Assembly: GCA_007922195.1 (NCBI GenBank) | Contig: ML681981.1 | Coordinates: 14,269,771-14,333,770 of the forward strand | Origin: Podocnemis expansa | Lineage: Eukaryota > Chordata > Testudines > Podocnemididae | DNA length: 64,000 bases | Reading direction: 5' to 3' | Shown: piece after piece, positions 1 to 13,089 of the stretch | Position numbering within the stretch: position 1 is the stretch's first letter | Layout of the letters: each line of letters opens with the position of its first letter | Position numbers and translations under genes: made by a program | Notes under the pieces: model-generated | Database searches by the model: none | Told to the model about the DNA's origin: nothing | The model's input: the letters and a program-made list of their open reading frames with translations, nothing else

Positions 1-131
1 GTTCCCCCATCTTCAAAGTGTCTGATGAAGTGGGACCCTCTCCCAGGAAAGCTTATGCAAAAAGTAAAAATTTGTTAGTCTTTGAAAGTGCCACAAGACT
101 CCTTATTTGTTTTGCTAGACAAGACTACCAC
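1..131 (+). mobile_element. Penelope-like element 3' end, cut by the window edge
   Basis: This is the 3' tail of a PLE. It carries the motif order seen in the other tails of this window: CTGATGA at 22-28, a GTGGGA/TCCCA stem, GAAA at 47-50, GCTTATGC, then TTGTTAGTCTTTGAAAGTGC and CCACAAGACTCC, and a TTTGTTTTGCTAGAC end. Repeated tails at about 4.8, 20.1, 21.1, 43, 52.6 and 57.5 kb define the family. The upstream part lies outside the window, so the length of this copy is unknown. It has no coding capacity here. Confidence 0.8.
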
Positions 132-147
132 AGTTTTGTATCATGGC

Positions 148-360
148 CAGGGCCAGCCCAAGGTTTTTTGGCACCCCAGGCCAACAATGATTTTGGTGCT
201 CCCCCTCCCCTCCCCTATCCCCAGCTGCAAGTGGGGGTCTGGCCATGGGCAGGGAGCAGAGCAGGGCAGGATAGGCTTGCTGACTCCTCCCCCCCAGACC
301 AGCCAAGCCCTTGGTGCTCCAGGCAACTGCCTAGGTCACCTCTATGGAAGGACTGGCCCT
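148..360. mobile_element. GC-rich non-autonomous DNA transposon
   Basis: The block opens with CAGGGCCAGCCCAAGG and closes with GGACTGGCCCT, whose reverse complement AGGGCCAGTCC matches the start, so it has short terminal inverted repeats. It is sharply GC-rich in an AT-rich setting. The left end, with a TTTTTTGGCACCCCAGGC run and a GGTGCTCCCC segment, recurs in reverse at about 57.06 kb. That shows it is a family and not a gene. Open frames on both strands are chance frames. No clear target duplication is seen and the superfamily is unassigned. Confidence 0.4.
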
Positions 361-3300
361 AATTAAGACCAAAAAGGTCCTCCTCCTTCATGGAAAAGTC
401 AAAAGTCTTAACAGAAAACAATTGTTCCTTATATTTTTGTACAATCTTCATGTATGTGATATTCCCTCATCCTTGTTCCTCACAAATAAGCTCCAGACTT
501 ACTCCTTTTTTAAATGTCTTGAACTGCAATTCAAGTAACAAGTCAAACCACTACTAAAAACTGTCAAAGCATAGCTGTTCCTGCAATTTCTCTGCAGGAC
601 TCTGTCATAGCTGGTAGTCCCTTATACGCCAGAGAAACTCCAGGGTTCAAGAACCAGTTTTAAAAGAGAACTAAACTCCCACTAGTATTTATAGGATGGT
701 TTAAAACTAGATAGAATACCATGCTGCATAATGTACTATCTGGTTTTATATAGGTCTCTGGAGGTTTCACCCAAATTATAAAATACTGTTTTATCATTTG
801 CTTTCTCAAAATGGAATGAAGTGCAACCACTAAACTATCACTTTAACCATAGAATCAGCTGATTTTGCTGTCTTATGTTTCTTCAGCAGTGTGATTAGAT
901 ACAACATTTATTGACATGTTGTATTTTCACTTACCTCTAGTTATAAAACCAAAAAATCTTTAACAAGCAACATCCGTCAAGAAGTGATGACAATTATCTT
1001 TTCCCTACCTCCTCAATATTAAAGCTCTCACCTAATCTCTCTACCAAAACAGTGAAAAACCTAAGCACATCATCTTTCCTCTCCAATGTAACAAATTTCT
1101 TTGCTAAAGTGTTATGAGCCATCAAGGCTCTCTAATCAGCTGATGCATCTGATACTTTTGAAGAAATGCTACCTTTGAATTACAAGAATTTGACCCTAAA
1201 ATCTCAGGGGTAGCAAATGTCGTTATATTTTAGTATCAACCTATCCAAGAATTCATCAGTCATAAGTGCAGAGCAGCCAGATTGATATGAATTGATATTT
1301 TGAGCAAGGAGTCAGTTTAGTCTTGCTGTTTAGCTTCCATTCTATTGAAGGAAACAACAGATTACAAACCCATGTGTGTACAGAGGTGTATTTTACCCTT
1401 GGCATGCGCTGGGGATGAGACATTCCCACAGCTCCATTCCCTGGCCTCATCTGGGAATGAGAGCTTACTTGAAGAGACCCCCCTCCACCACTGGCGCCAA
1501 CAATGGTAGCATATGCCATAACCAGAAGTAACTGTCCTATGAGAGCTCAAACCTACCCCACCCTACTCAAGTCATAGCAACCTCCAGGGCATGAGATACT
1601 TCTTGGAAGGATACAACCCCTTTATCACAACCATCACATTAATATGTGGGTCAGTCTCAGTTCTCCACACACAGAGCTATTGGAATGAGGAAAGCATCAT
1701 CTCCTATTTACGAGATGATGATAATTAGTGAGATGGCTGATGGGTTTTAGGGAGTCTGCATTACAGATAGACACTGCTGTTTCCCCTGGACACACTTAAA
1801 GGAATAAACTGCTGCTGTAGCCAAGTCCTTTGACTAATTTAAGTTAATTGAGAGGGTTGAACATGTGTTAGGACTATGCAATCCCCTGGCTGCAGACTGT
1901 AGTTGGTAGAGGGAGCCAAGACAAAATGTTTTGGAGAAAGGCTCCAAGGAATACAAAGTCGCTTCCTCCTTAGGGAGTTCTCAGAAAGCTGGGGTACTGG
2001 TGCACAAGGAGATTGCTCTTGTAAAAAGAGTTAATCTAAACCTTAGGGAAAAAACTTACTTTTTGATCATCATCATTATTACAGTCCATTGACACCATAA
2101 CGAAACAGACAGATTTAGGATTAGCATAACGTTCTCCTCAAGACACTATTTGCTCAGGCATTATTTAATAGATGCGAGTTCTGTTAATCATCTTTGATCT
2201 TTGACTAAAAAATAATTAAGACTTGTAAGGAAACAAAAACAAAAAAGACCTTACCAATTGGTCAAATGAGTTCTAAGTAAAAGTTAGTGAAACTGTCAGT
2301 TTTCTATTAGTGTCCCCAATGCTTCTACACCAGAATGGAGAATAAGTGAAGGGGATTGTGGATTTTTATTCTCCTTTCTGAAATAAAACAATTATAAAGG
2401 CTACTCTGACTTTTGGAAAGAGAAGAAGAAAGGACGAGAAAAAAAAATTTATGGAGAGATGCTTTACCTTGATGTGAAAGATGAGGGTCATCTGAGAAGA
2501 GGAGCATTTTAGTCAGACATGGGATAGAAAGATTCTTGTATTAGCAGCATTTTGGACAGACAATCCGATGTAAACCAAGGAAATTGAGGGGGAAGAGTTT
2601 AGCATTGTCAAGTTGAGATATGATCACACTTAGATGATAATCTGAACACTGTACTGAAAGGACTGGTTTCAGAGATGCTGTAGATGAAAAAAAGTGACAT
2701 TTTGGTGTATTTCTGATCTGACCAATGCTAAAAGTAAACAAAAGAGTCATTACCGTTTAATGTCTGTTTGGTGTTGCATGACATGATTTGGTCAAGCAAG
2801 GCCAGTTCCTAAGGATGCTCACATAAAAATCTATTACCAGTTTAGCAGCTTCATTAGATATACCTATGATAAACCAAGCATAGATATTAATTTATCCTCT
2901 AATCTCTAAAGATCAACTCTCTCCTCAGGACTGACATACATTGACAGAGCCGTGTTAAGAAAATGAGCACCATTTTTTTAAATACTTGTTTGAGAGACTG
3001 TTTTATGTGGTGACGGTCATTATGTTCAGCGTTGTGACCCAAGTCATGCAGCATGAGTTGATGATGAGAGAAATCAAGATCAACTCTTACCTTTGTGATA
3101 CCCACCAAAGCAGATCAGAGTACAGAATACATCACAGCATTATTGGAGGCCATAACTGTGAGCATTCCAAAAGCTTTATAAATTGTGAATTCTGACTGTC
3201 ATCACTGTGATTGTGCCTTTTGGCAAAATTCATGCACAGTGAGCGCTTTCAGTCAATTTTTAACATACACAAACTGATAACTAGTTGGAAAAGTGGTATC

Positions 3301-4782
3301 TTTAAACTAAGCCTTTTAAAGTGCATTTATTATATCTTTTTTGTTTCAGTGGATGCATCTTCTTATGATAGGCAAGAAATAAGCTTTTTTTAAAAATAGT
3401 ATTTCCAGATCCCTAAAGATGATTGTCATGTATTGTTATCACCTCTATGCTATGAAGGGATCAATATTTTCATTTTCACTCAGCAGAGGAGTTGTTTTTT
3501 CAGCAACGTTCAGAGATTTATATTTTCATTAACTTCACATGAGAATTAAAAAGAGTCAAACTTTGAGCAGAACACAAAAATAAAATACCCTTCAGCATTA
3601 AATGCTGTGTTACACCTATTTCTTTTGGAGTTCCAATAAAAATTACAGCCAACAAGAAGTGGTGTGTGCTGTGCTGAACAATCTCCTGTTTCCTAATGAC
3701 ACAGGAAGGAACTAATTTTCTGCCAATTTCAGCAACTGATTGACTTGTATTTGATGCTATTAAAACTGTTTTATTGCTGTGTTACTTTACAGTCTTACAA
3801 ATCTTTGTTGCCTGTTACCCATGCCAGAAGTTACAAGCGTTTTTTCTCTTTATCTTGCAATATCGAGGAGTTAATACCAGCTGCAGAAGTTTGTGATTTA
3901 AAATAATGTGTGGGAGGGATCTATGAAGGAAAGGAGAGAAAGGTATTTGATGAATAAACAAAGAGATATGATTGCAATTTATGATATTTTGTAGCTATTA
4001 AAAATACTAGATTACAATTAACTCTTTATGAAGCAGTCATTTTATACATAGGCATTTGTGGTATTACTTTATTGATTTATTTATAAATCAATTTTCACAA
4101 ATAGATTACAATAAAACAAAGAGCAGAAACAAAAAACGTGTTCATATATGAAGGTTATCATTATGTGAGTTGACTCATACATAACTTTATCATCTCCTAC
4201 GCAGAAATGAAGCAGAGGTGGGAAAATTTCGTGGGAAGGCTAAGAATGGGAAATATTGACGAAGTGGTAAAGCACTGAAATTTCTGCCTCCTAAATATCA
4301 AATCCAGGAAACATAACAATAGTACCAGATCACTAAAGTTTTTTGAAAGGTCATTAACAGCATGGGAGCACCTCCAAACTAGACATTTTCGGAGAACCAG
4401 CAGCATTACCCTCTCAGCAATAATTGTTTTCATGATTTCTTTTGTAAAGCTTTCTTGGCAAGTTCCATTTGTCACATCAAACACACAAGTGACTGTCTCA
4501 GCCTTTTGGGACTGGACATGTCACTTGGCCTCTTAGAATAATGAGACCCTTGTAATAAATAGGAAAAGTCACTTTATGAAGCTGCAGTGCCAGTATTTAT
4601 TCCCACTGAATAAATAAATCTCTTTTCCCTCAATAACTTCTGCTCCCCTCCCACTGGATGCTGCACATAGAAAATCAATTTGCTTTCTAAAATATTAAAC
4701 AAAAACTGTTCCACGTACAGGCTGGTAATCATTTGAGTCTTTCCAGTGAGGTAGCAGCTAACATGCCACATTTTTCATTTTG
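361..4782. other. unique AT-rich DNA, no gene seen
   Basis: No coding region or dispersed repeat that I recognise. A 22 bp palindrome (10 bp arms around TT, ATTGATTTAT / ATAAATCAAT) sits at 4071-4092. The stretch 3590-3840 is low in simple sequence and could be conserved non-coding DNA, but only a genome alignment could show that. Confidence 0.5.
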
Positions 4783-4905
4783 TGAACCTGAGGAAGTGGG
4801 ATCACACCCATGAAAGCTTATGTGATAAATTGGTTAGTCCTTCAAAGTGGCACAGAACTCCTCCTCCTGTTTGAGTCTTTGCAATCATTAAATCTTTTCT
4901 ATATA
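4783..4905 (+). mobile_element. Penelope-like element 3' end
   Basis: A short diverged PLE tail. CTGAGGA lies at 4788-4794, then AAGTGGGAT, CACCCAT and GAAA at 4812-4815, then GCTTATGTGATAAAT, GTTAGTCCTTCAAAGTGGC and ACAGAACTCCTCC. Order and spacing match the tails at 1-131 and 20060-20216. The copy is 5'-truncated just before the stem-loop, and I see no target duplication. Confidence 0.7.
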
Positions 4906-7900
4906 GCAAACTGTCGTCATACGTTTTGTAAAATTTCTACTCTCTCATTGTAGTCATTGGGCTTGTGTGTTCTGTGTTGCTCTCATCCACATTTCCAAGC
5001 TATTGTTTCATTGCTTTCCCTCTTTAACTCCTGCAATCTCTCTCAAGAAGATCAGCTGCAGACTACATACTAGAAAGAAGATACCTGACTATGTATCTAA
5101 CATTTTATAGGGCTCTAAGTATGCAAAAAGATTGACTTCGCAAAACCAAAATTCTCCTTATATTTCTGAGAACTAATCTTTTTTCCAAAAAGAGATTTGC
5201 AGCTGACCTGTTTCCTGGAATAAATCACTTGCACTTCATGAATCAGTTCTCATTATATTGTGTAAAGCCAGACAAATGAGAAGTTGTAACTTTGCCTGGC
5301 ATCACACAAAGAAAGCTATTGCCCTGTTTTTTCCATCTCATGCAGGGGTAAAAGTACATGGGAATGCCTAAGAACACCATCCCTGGGCCCCACAAATCTG
5401 ATGTGCCTCCATTTGGATTGTGGGAGCCTTTAATGTCAAATCATGGTTACTTTTAAACCAGCGAGCAGCAACTAACACTCAGGGTCTCTCAAGAAAGACT
5501 GGCCTACAAGATGAAGGTGTAGCAATGAAATCAATGTGGCAGACAGCGGAGAAACAAACTGCTTTTATAAAAACTGTTTCGGTTGAAGTTAGCTTCAACC
5601 AAGAGTGTATGTATGTTGATATAAGAGTTTGCATATCTGTTTTACTGCAAGCAATAAATGCAATTGTGTTTGAACACAATTTAAGGCATAAGCAGAAACA
5701 ATCAGACAATTACATATCACATTTTTTACCACATTGTTAACAATGTTGTGTTTGCTAACTTGTGACAATAATTGGTACAGACAAACACCATATAAAAATA
5801 TAAATATATTTATGGATTGATAACAAATGCATGCCTACCTGGGCTGAAGCCCACACATGCATGAAGAGGGCCCAGACAATACAGGAAGAGGCACAGAGAT
5901 TAGGAAGATTCCGTTCCTCAAGTTATACTTTAATCACTGACCTCAGGGCTGCCATTTCTCTGTAATCTTATTTGAACATATTTAATCATCATTATGGTTA
6001 CGCAGACCTTAAAATGGAGTTTGGGGCTTGGTTCAAGCTAGAGGTGAAGTACTGAAATGTCTTGTTGCAGCTGAGCCCAGCTATATGGAATCAAGGAGGA
6101 AGAAGCAGGATGTGATTATTTATTTAGCTCCTGTCCCTCTGTCTGGACAGCCACTATTTGCTGTTGTAAGCAGACAGATACTAAGGGTTCCTTCGACTCC
6201 CCCACTCCCATCAGCAGTCTCTTGGTTCAAGGGAGTGAGCCTTGCTAAGCAGAAATCAGTAGTCCTCCGGATTAATAGTATCAGTTCAGCATATGGAATA
6301 TTTACCCCACCTCTACGCCAACAGAACCTTTCCTTCGGTTCCTCTCCTCCTTAGCTTTCTAATACAGTTTGAGTTGGCACAGGCAACAGCAGCAGTCAAG
6401 AATAATATTTTGTACAGAGCAGATAATGGATGGCAGACACACAAGCAAGCTGGCAGTGTTTATATAAAGAAAGCAAAGTAAGTCTCAGCAGCTCAAACAG
6501 CTGGGTATCAGATCAATCCTTTGTGGATGTGTACTTCTGACTTCCCCAAGATATTCCCCCACTTCAGTGTCCCAAGCAAATACACTTTGCCTAAGTAGCA
6601 AGGAAGGGGAAGCTGATGAGGAGTTAGCTATTCATTCACTGATGACCAAGCGATAACCCCATCATAGAAAGGGAGAGAGAGTTCCAATGGCCTTCCATAT
6701 TAGTGTACATGACCTTGCTGGTGAAGGCTGGAGCCAGGAAGGAATAATCTTTTCCCTTGTGGATGTATGCTACAGTCAAAAAAAGCTTAAAAAAAAAAAA
6801 TCACCAACCCCCTCCACACACATTACAGGTAAAGTAGCTACATAGAAGATTAGAAACCCATTTACTATTAAAACACAGTGCCAATACTAGTAGCATTAAT
6901 TAGAAAATCAGCTCCTTCCTTCCCTGGGGGAGGGATGTAGGGTGCAACAATTCATGTATAAATTTATCTACCTCTAACTGGAATTTAAGGCTTGTTTTTT
7001 TTACTGGCATATCTCCCTTGAAGCCAAGTTGGTGCATTTTTAGTCTTGATTACTGACCCCTATGTCTCCTAAACCATGAAAAAAGGAAGGTAATTCATAG
7101 CTATTTTGAGCTGTTCCCTTCTGGTCCTTTCAGCCTAAACCTCTCTCCCCTTCAGTTATTTTGCAGATAACACCTCCCATTTATTGGCAAACTGCTTACA
7201 TACACATTGCATGTGTCAATCACTGGAGATTTGGCTGGTAAAACCTGCAAAGATCCATGACTCTGCTAACACTATGTGATATTAGCCAAATTTATACCAC
7301 CTCATCATCACTTCTCTAATTAAAATCAATTTTAAAAAAAAAGTGTTTGGAAGAAGTTGGTCTATTTCATCTTCAAAAGTTCTAAAAAAATTACATATTG
7401 TACATATATAGACACCATAGATATTCACTCAGGTTCAGATTGAACAAAGAGACTTGCCTCATTGCTCGGAGAACAAAATTAGTCCAATGTAACATTGACC
7501 CAGTTTGAGTTTTCTGATTTTGATAAAAATCAGAATTTCAAAATTACTAGGAAGGAAGCCAGATCCCTAATGGATCTCTCTGTTTAGAGTAGAAAGTGTC
7601 TGCTTTTCCCAGATTCTACTTCATTTGGAAATAGCCACAGATTTCAATCAGAGCTAGTAACACAGTTTAAATTCATGTTGTACTCTTTTTAAAGAGAATA
7701 ATATACCATTTGACAAACATTTTTCCTTCCTGGTAGCCAGAAAGTTCACCTGAATGCCTTCATCTGGTTTAATTGAAAAGCTTCTTTAGCTGACTGCTCA
7801 GGAATGCAAGTATGAGTTAAAGTATTTATACTCCCAAGCATTTTTATTCATCAGGAAAGCAAAATAATTCATTTGACCAACTCCTCTGTCTGACTAAGAA

Positions 7901-8744
7901 AGGATTATACCAAAGTGATTTGTGAATGGAGACCGGAAGTTAGAGTGTAATTGGCCTTGCAAAGTCTTATTGGGCATCTGGAGGCTTACAGCCCTTTCCC
8001 ATATGCAACACAACCACCCAGGGCTTACCCAAAATTATAAGTCTGGGTTCAGGAGGAGAACAGATTCTGTGAGATTTCTGCTCTCCCTTCTCCTCCCTCA
8101 GTGAGCAAATGGACAGGTAGGGAACAGAGAGAGATGTCTCAGTTCCCCACCTGAGTAAGGATGTAAGCTCTCTTTTCAGGTCTAGAGAGAATTCTTGCCC
8201 CATTGGAGCAGGAGCTATCACAATGTCCCCCTCAGGATGACTTCTGGGGCATTGAATATACTACTGCATACTTTGGGCTGAGAGTAACCTTTACTCTAGC
8301 CCAGAACAAAGTTTCTGGAAATTATTTCTCGTCTTTTGCTTGGTGGAATGTTCTTGATATACAGAATCTGAGCTCTTGTCTGGACACACACAGGCCACCT
8401 AACAGGTCTCTTCTCCCCTTCCCCTCCCCACCCCACCTATTTGGAAGACCATAATTTCAAAATCAAGGCTCTGTTGCAAACATTAATTCATTCATCTGAA
8501 ATTCACTTTCTACCTATTCAACAACTTCTGCTTTATAAAGTCATAATTTTGGTAAAGAAACCCAGAAGAAGGTGAAGACGAAAAGTGACTTCATTTTAAA
8601 AGCATGAGTAGTTGTAGGGTGGGTTTTATTATTTCCTTTTTTAATAGAGTATGTTTATTTTTTCTGTTTCCTCAATATGCATCAGCCAGAAGCCTTCCCA
8701 ACTAAGGAAAGTTAAAGGAAGATGTGGACAAGATAGAAAGGTCT
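4906..8744. other. unique AT-rich DNA, no gene seen
   Basis: No recognisable gene or repeat family. The two open frames near 5.4-5.7 kb and 6.0-6.35 kb are short, have no domain I recognise and show no paired splice signals I could support. Poly-purine runs occur near 6.79 and 7.33 kb and a C-rich run near 8.41-8.44 kb. Confidence 0.5.
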
Positions 8745-9174
8745 GAAATAGAGAAACAAAAATAAGAGGTTTAGAGTACCTGGCCTATGAGGAAAGGCAG
8801 TGGTCATCTTTAGTCTTCAGAAACGATGACTGAGGTTGGATGGAATAATGGTTCTTAACATATTTGAAGACTTTTACAAAGAAAGCTTTGATCAAGTTTT
8901 CTCCATCTCCACTGAAGGAAGGACAAAAAAAGTACTTGGTTTAATCTGCAGTAAGGTTGGATATGAGGAGCTTTTAAAACTTTAAGCACAGATCATCACT
9001 GGAACTAGTTTCTGAGTGATAATGTGGAATCCTCATCACTGGAGGTTTTTACAAATACCATAAGTTGGACAAACACCTGCCAGGGTTGGTCTAGATTTAC
9101 TTGGTTCTGTCTCCATGTAGGGTCTGGATAAGTTGACCTCCCAAACTTCCTTCTCACTCTACATTTTTATGAGT
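8745..9174 (+). mobile_element. old LINE 3' end (CR1/L3-like)
   Basis: The text follows the course of the 3' end of a CR1-clade LINE: a C-terminal ORF2 remnant (around GAGTACCTGGCCTATGAGG), a middle part with TTCTCCATCTCCACTGAAGG and AATCCTCATCACTGGAGG, and a tail with GTTGGTCTAGATTTACTTGG, GGGTCTGGATAAGTTGACCT and TTCTCACTCTACATTTTTATG. It is heavily diverged and has no open frame. The assignment rests on the order of these blocks, which matches the fresher CR1 end at 22251-22698. Confidence 0.55.
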
Positions 9175-11780
9175 TTACAAAAATGTCCAAGGCATGGAGT
9201 AAATAAATATTTGAATTGTCTGTATATCGAACAGAGAAGGTTTTTTGTAAATTCATAATGCATTCCAGAGAATCTTCATTAAGCATGTGACTTGAGGAAG
9301 GCTATTCTTTTCGTTAGATAATTTGCCTCAACTGAAATTTAGATTTTTACCCCAGTTTGCTCATGGTAAAGTTAGTCTTTATGAATTGGTGGTTAAGTAT
9401 TTGAGGCAGGTTGAATTATTCTGTGCATAAAGTAAGAGCTTTATCTGTCACCCACCCCAATCCTCCATGTTAGTGCTTTCTGTACTTGTTCATTTTATTA
9501 TTTTTAGCACTTCATTGGCTAAAGTGACTACAAGCCTGACTAATAGACATCATCATGTACTTCCTCTCTTCCAGGGAAAGACTGAAATATCAGCCCAATG
9601 TGGTAGTTGGCTGAATTCTGGTACCAAGTAACAGAGCTGAAGAGCAAAGTCACATTTATAATGTAAAAATCTATTCAAAGCATGTCGTGGGTGTTTATGA
9701 TCCTCCTTACTTGAGTCTCAGTGTTGTCCTTGGGCAGACATTGCAGAAACAGGAGGCCTCTTCTAAGTTTTAACCAAGTCACCCAAAGCCCTTGTGACAC
9801 ACTGGCCCCCCCACGTGCACACTTATAGAATAATCGGGTACTGTTGAATCTGAAGTATGCCATGTACAACATTTTTTGAATGTTCATGATGCTCTAATCA
9901 TTACTGTTGAGTAGCATGTTTGTTGTAATGTCATGGATGGTTATGAGGCTGTGATATGCCCAAATGTGTCTCATGATTGGAGGCAGATTTGGGCAAAGCT
10001 CCGTAGACCTGAGAAGCATTTACAACTCATCAGGGATTATATTGAACAACCCGGCTCAGCATTCCAAGAACCACCACCAGCTCAGACGTAACAAGCAATT
10101 CTATGAAGAACCATAGTGTCTCAGGATGTGGCAAAAACCATGCACAGGTACTGTTGGTCACATGACCCTGGAGAAAGGGGTCTAAAAGAATGTTAAAAGT
10201 GATATTCTGTAATCTGTCTCCCACTCCTCCTACAAACAATAATCAAGCTACTAAAGCACTAACTGTAACCTGTACACCTAAAACAGGCTGTTTCTTAGTG
10301 ATCTGGTCACTCTGGATTACATTGCTGGGCAGATTTTGCAACCCAGAAACCAGTAGTTTCTGGTAATAAGGTGTGGTAACATATTGAGAATGCTCCACAA
10401 AGTTTTTCTATCGTGCTGGAGTCAAATGTCTGAAAGGAGCAGCCTGGAGAGGAGCAATCACAGAGAGCTGCAGAGTCCATGTGCTCAGTGATTGAGTGAA
10501 AGGAGCTGAGCCAGGAGTGGATTGCAAGATGCTTTCTCCCTGCTTTGGATTATTTTGTAGGGGAGTTTTCTCATTTAGGAATGAGAGCTGGCTAACCAGT
10601 AAACAGACTGCGTGGTTCTGGTTGCACAGGAGAAATGACTGCATGGAATTTGCCTAAAGATTCCTGAAGTCAGAGAAGAAGAGGATTGCAACTCTCTTTC
10701 CACTCAAGCCTCAAGGACTTGAACAAAGACTGCAACTGAGATAATTGTGACTCCACCTGAACTTTGGGATTCTTGGGTTTCTTCGTGTTTTGTTTAAATT
10801 CATTTTGGTTTCATAGGATAAGATTTGTTAAGTTAGCTGTTAATAAAGTTTATGTTTATTCTGAGTAGCATTTTATTGTGGGATGCAAACTCTGAGCAAT
10901 CTTCACTGTGAGTCCTGTACAGACTGGATCCTGGCTCTCCAGCTGCTTTCTCCAGGAGTTCTCTCTCTATTAGGCACTGGAGAGGGGATAATGAATGAAT
11001 TCTAGCACACCCGCAGGTTATATAACCACAAATGGAGGGCCTGGCTAGAGGCAGCCCAGCCAGCCTACAGTGAGAACCATTGAAGACTAAGACTGCTGAA
11101 AGTTAACAGTTTATAATGCGATTTGCCTTTTATCTTTGACAAAATCTGGTCTGCTTTCCTCTAATGTTAATCACTTAAAATCATGTTGTACTTAATTATC
11201 TAAAGCAGTGCATGTGGTTTGGGCATGCATAGAGACTTCGTTTAAAGTAACAAAACTGAAGCATATCACTTTCTTTGATAAACTGACTAATTATGAGCTT
11301 GCAAAGTTCAGTGAATAGCACTGAACATTGCAGTATGGTAGTTCCTAGGGTTGCATCTGGACTGGGTATATTGGTGGGGTGGGGTCATACCATTGCACAA
11401 TCCCCTGAGTGGCCAGCTAGAGGGGGACAGTGCCTCAGGGGAGGGGCAACTTGTTTGCTGATGTCTGTGTGTGAGTTGCCAAGGAGTCAAAGCTCATACA
11501 ACAAAGAAGAATGACAGGTACTCCAGAAGCGGAAGATTGGGTGACACAGTTATATACTAATCCAGATTGCAGAGAAGAACATAAGACACCATGGGTCCTT
11601 GTCAATTCACTTGCTGACCTCTGAGCTGGACTTCTATTCTTGGAATGTTGATCTGTTCTGTACAAGTCTTAGTGAGGTGTAAATGGCTTGTTAGCCAAAC
11701 TTTATTGACCTCTCTCTGCCTCAAGCCAAGAGACCCATATCTGGGCATATCACATAGCAAAACCTCATAACCATATACAG
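9175..11780. other. unique DNA, possible LTR remnant near 10.4-11.0 kb
   Basis: No gene recognised. The part from about 10370 to 11020 has a layout reminiscent of an LTR: a purine-rich half, a T-rich stretch, AATAAAG near 10843, then a GC-richer end. I see no matching partner or target duplication, so this is only a suggestion. Open frames at 11.3-11.9 kb overlap on both strands and look spurious. Confidence 0.35.
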
Positions 11781-12733
11781 CAAGTGTGGCCAAACTGCAG
11801 CTCGCGAGCTGCACGTGGCTCTTCCAAGAAAAACTGTGGCCCTCCAAAGAGCACAGCAGGGAAGGGGGGCATGGTGGGAGACAGGGGTGAGAACTGTGCA
11901 ATGGTCAGGGACTGCAGAGAGGTGGTGGCACGGTAAGAGCCAGCAGAGAAGTGGGGTATGGTCACTGCCAGCAGGTAAAGGCAGCGTGGTGAGAGCCACA
12001 GCATGGTCAGGGACTGCAGGGAGGGGGCAGCATGGTGAGAGCCAGCAGAGAAGTGGGGTATGGTCACTGCCAGCAGGGAAGGGGACGCATGACCTGAACC
12101 AGCAGGGAAGGACAGCATGCTCAGGGAGAGCAAGGAAGGAGTAGTGTGGTAAGAATGCAGGGAAGTGGCAATGGGTTGGAGGAGGGAAGCGCAGCATGGT
12201 TAGAGAAGCCCTGTCATGTTTAGATTTTCTCATAGGACCTAATGCAGCTTACTTGTTGTAAAACATGCTTTTATTTTAACAAGTCCTAAACATGATGTAG
12301 AATACTGAGAAATGAAAATACAAAGGAGAAAAGTTTAAAACTGAATGTACATTACTTTCAATTTTTGGCACAACTTACTGCTGTGAAGCATTGTATTCCA
12401 CAATGACATTCAAAACATTGTGCAATACCTAGAGATCAGCATCTGAGAGAGCTTTTACCTACTGCATTGACAAGTTACTGCCCAGATTTTAAAAAATCTT
12501 GCCACAAGCCTGCAGTGTTCTACATCTAGTTTTCATGGTAACCTTAATTATTAGAATCTGATATTAGCAGGATCAATATTTGTCCTGTTTTTACAATAAA
12601 GTACACAATGAATTTTAAGCTTAGTAATTTTGGAGTAGGTAAAAATTTGTGGTTATATGCCTCAGTGCAGCTCTCAAAGGTTTAATAAATCAACTTGTCT
12701 GGCTCTTGAGTTCCATAAATTTGGCCACCCCTG
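11781..12733. mobile_element. hAT-type non-autonomous transposon, 953 bp
   Basis: The left end is CAAGTGTGGCCAAACT. The reverse complement of the right end is CAGGGGTGGCCAAATT, giving imperfect terminal inverted repeats. The 8 bp just outside each end are ATATACAG (11773-11780) and ATACACAG (12734-12741), a target duplication with one mismatch, as expected for the hAT superfamily. The first part is GC-rich and holds a tandem duplication; the rest is AT-rich. No transposase frame is present. The 170-residue frame on the minus strand falls in the tandem repeat and is not a gene. A related piece with the same 'gcatgtggctctt' type of motif sits inside the CR1 at 40.8 kb. Confidence 0.75.
11901..12078. 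repeat. 102 bp tandem duplication inside the hAT element
   Basis: The segment starting ATGGTCAGGGACTGCAG at 11901 recurs at 12003, and GAAGTGGGGTATGGTCACTG recurs with the same 102 bp offset. Smaller GCCAGCAG-type units lie around both copies. This explains the long overlapping open frames on both strands here. Confidence 0.7.
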
Positions 12734-13089
12734 ATACACAGCATTGCAATAAGTATACTTCTATAACAATAATGGTCAGTGCATCATGAGTGCTCCAAAA
12801 ACATTGTACATGACATCCTTTGCATTAAAAAAATATAGATACACAATAAGGCTGAGCATGAATGATACACAATCACAATGTAAGAGTGCCCAGAATGGTG
12901 CAGTGTGACAGTCCTACAATGGTTTGCAGATCAGAATGGACTGTACCTAGAATAGGTCTAGCAGATTGAAATTGTAAAGCTAGCCAAGGATCAAGCAAAG
13001 TAAACCACTGAGAAATGTCTGCTAGTTCCTCAAAAATGTATTTTTAGACAACTTTAATATTAACTTTGCTTCATCTTGTTTGTCTCTAT
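12734..13089. other. unique DNA between transposons
   Basis: No gene or repeat recognised apart from the 8 bp hAT target duplication at 12734-12741. Confidence 0.5.

Noticed and set aside
11721..12233. 170-residue frame on the minus strand
   Set aside because: It lies in the 102 bp tandem repeat of the hAT element and translates to a repeated, biased sequence with no domain.
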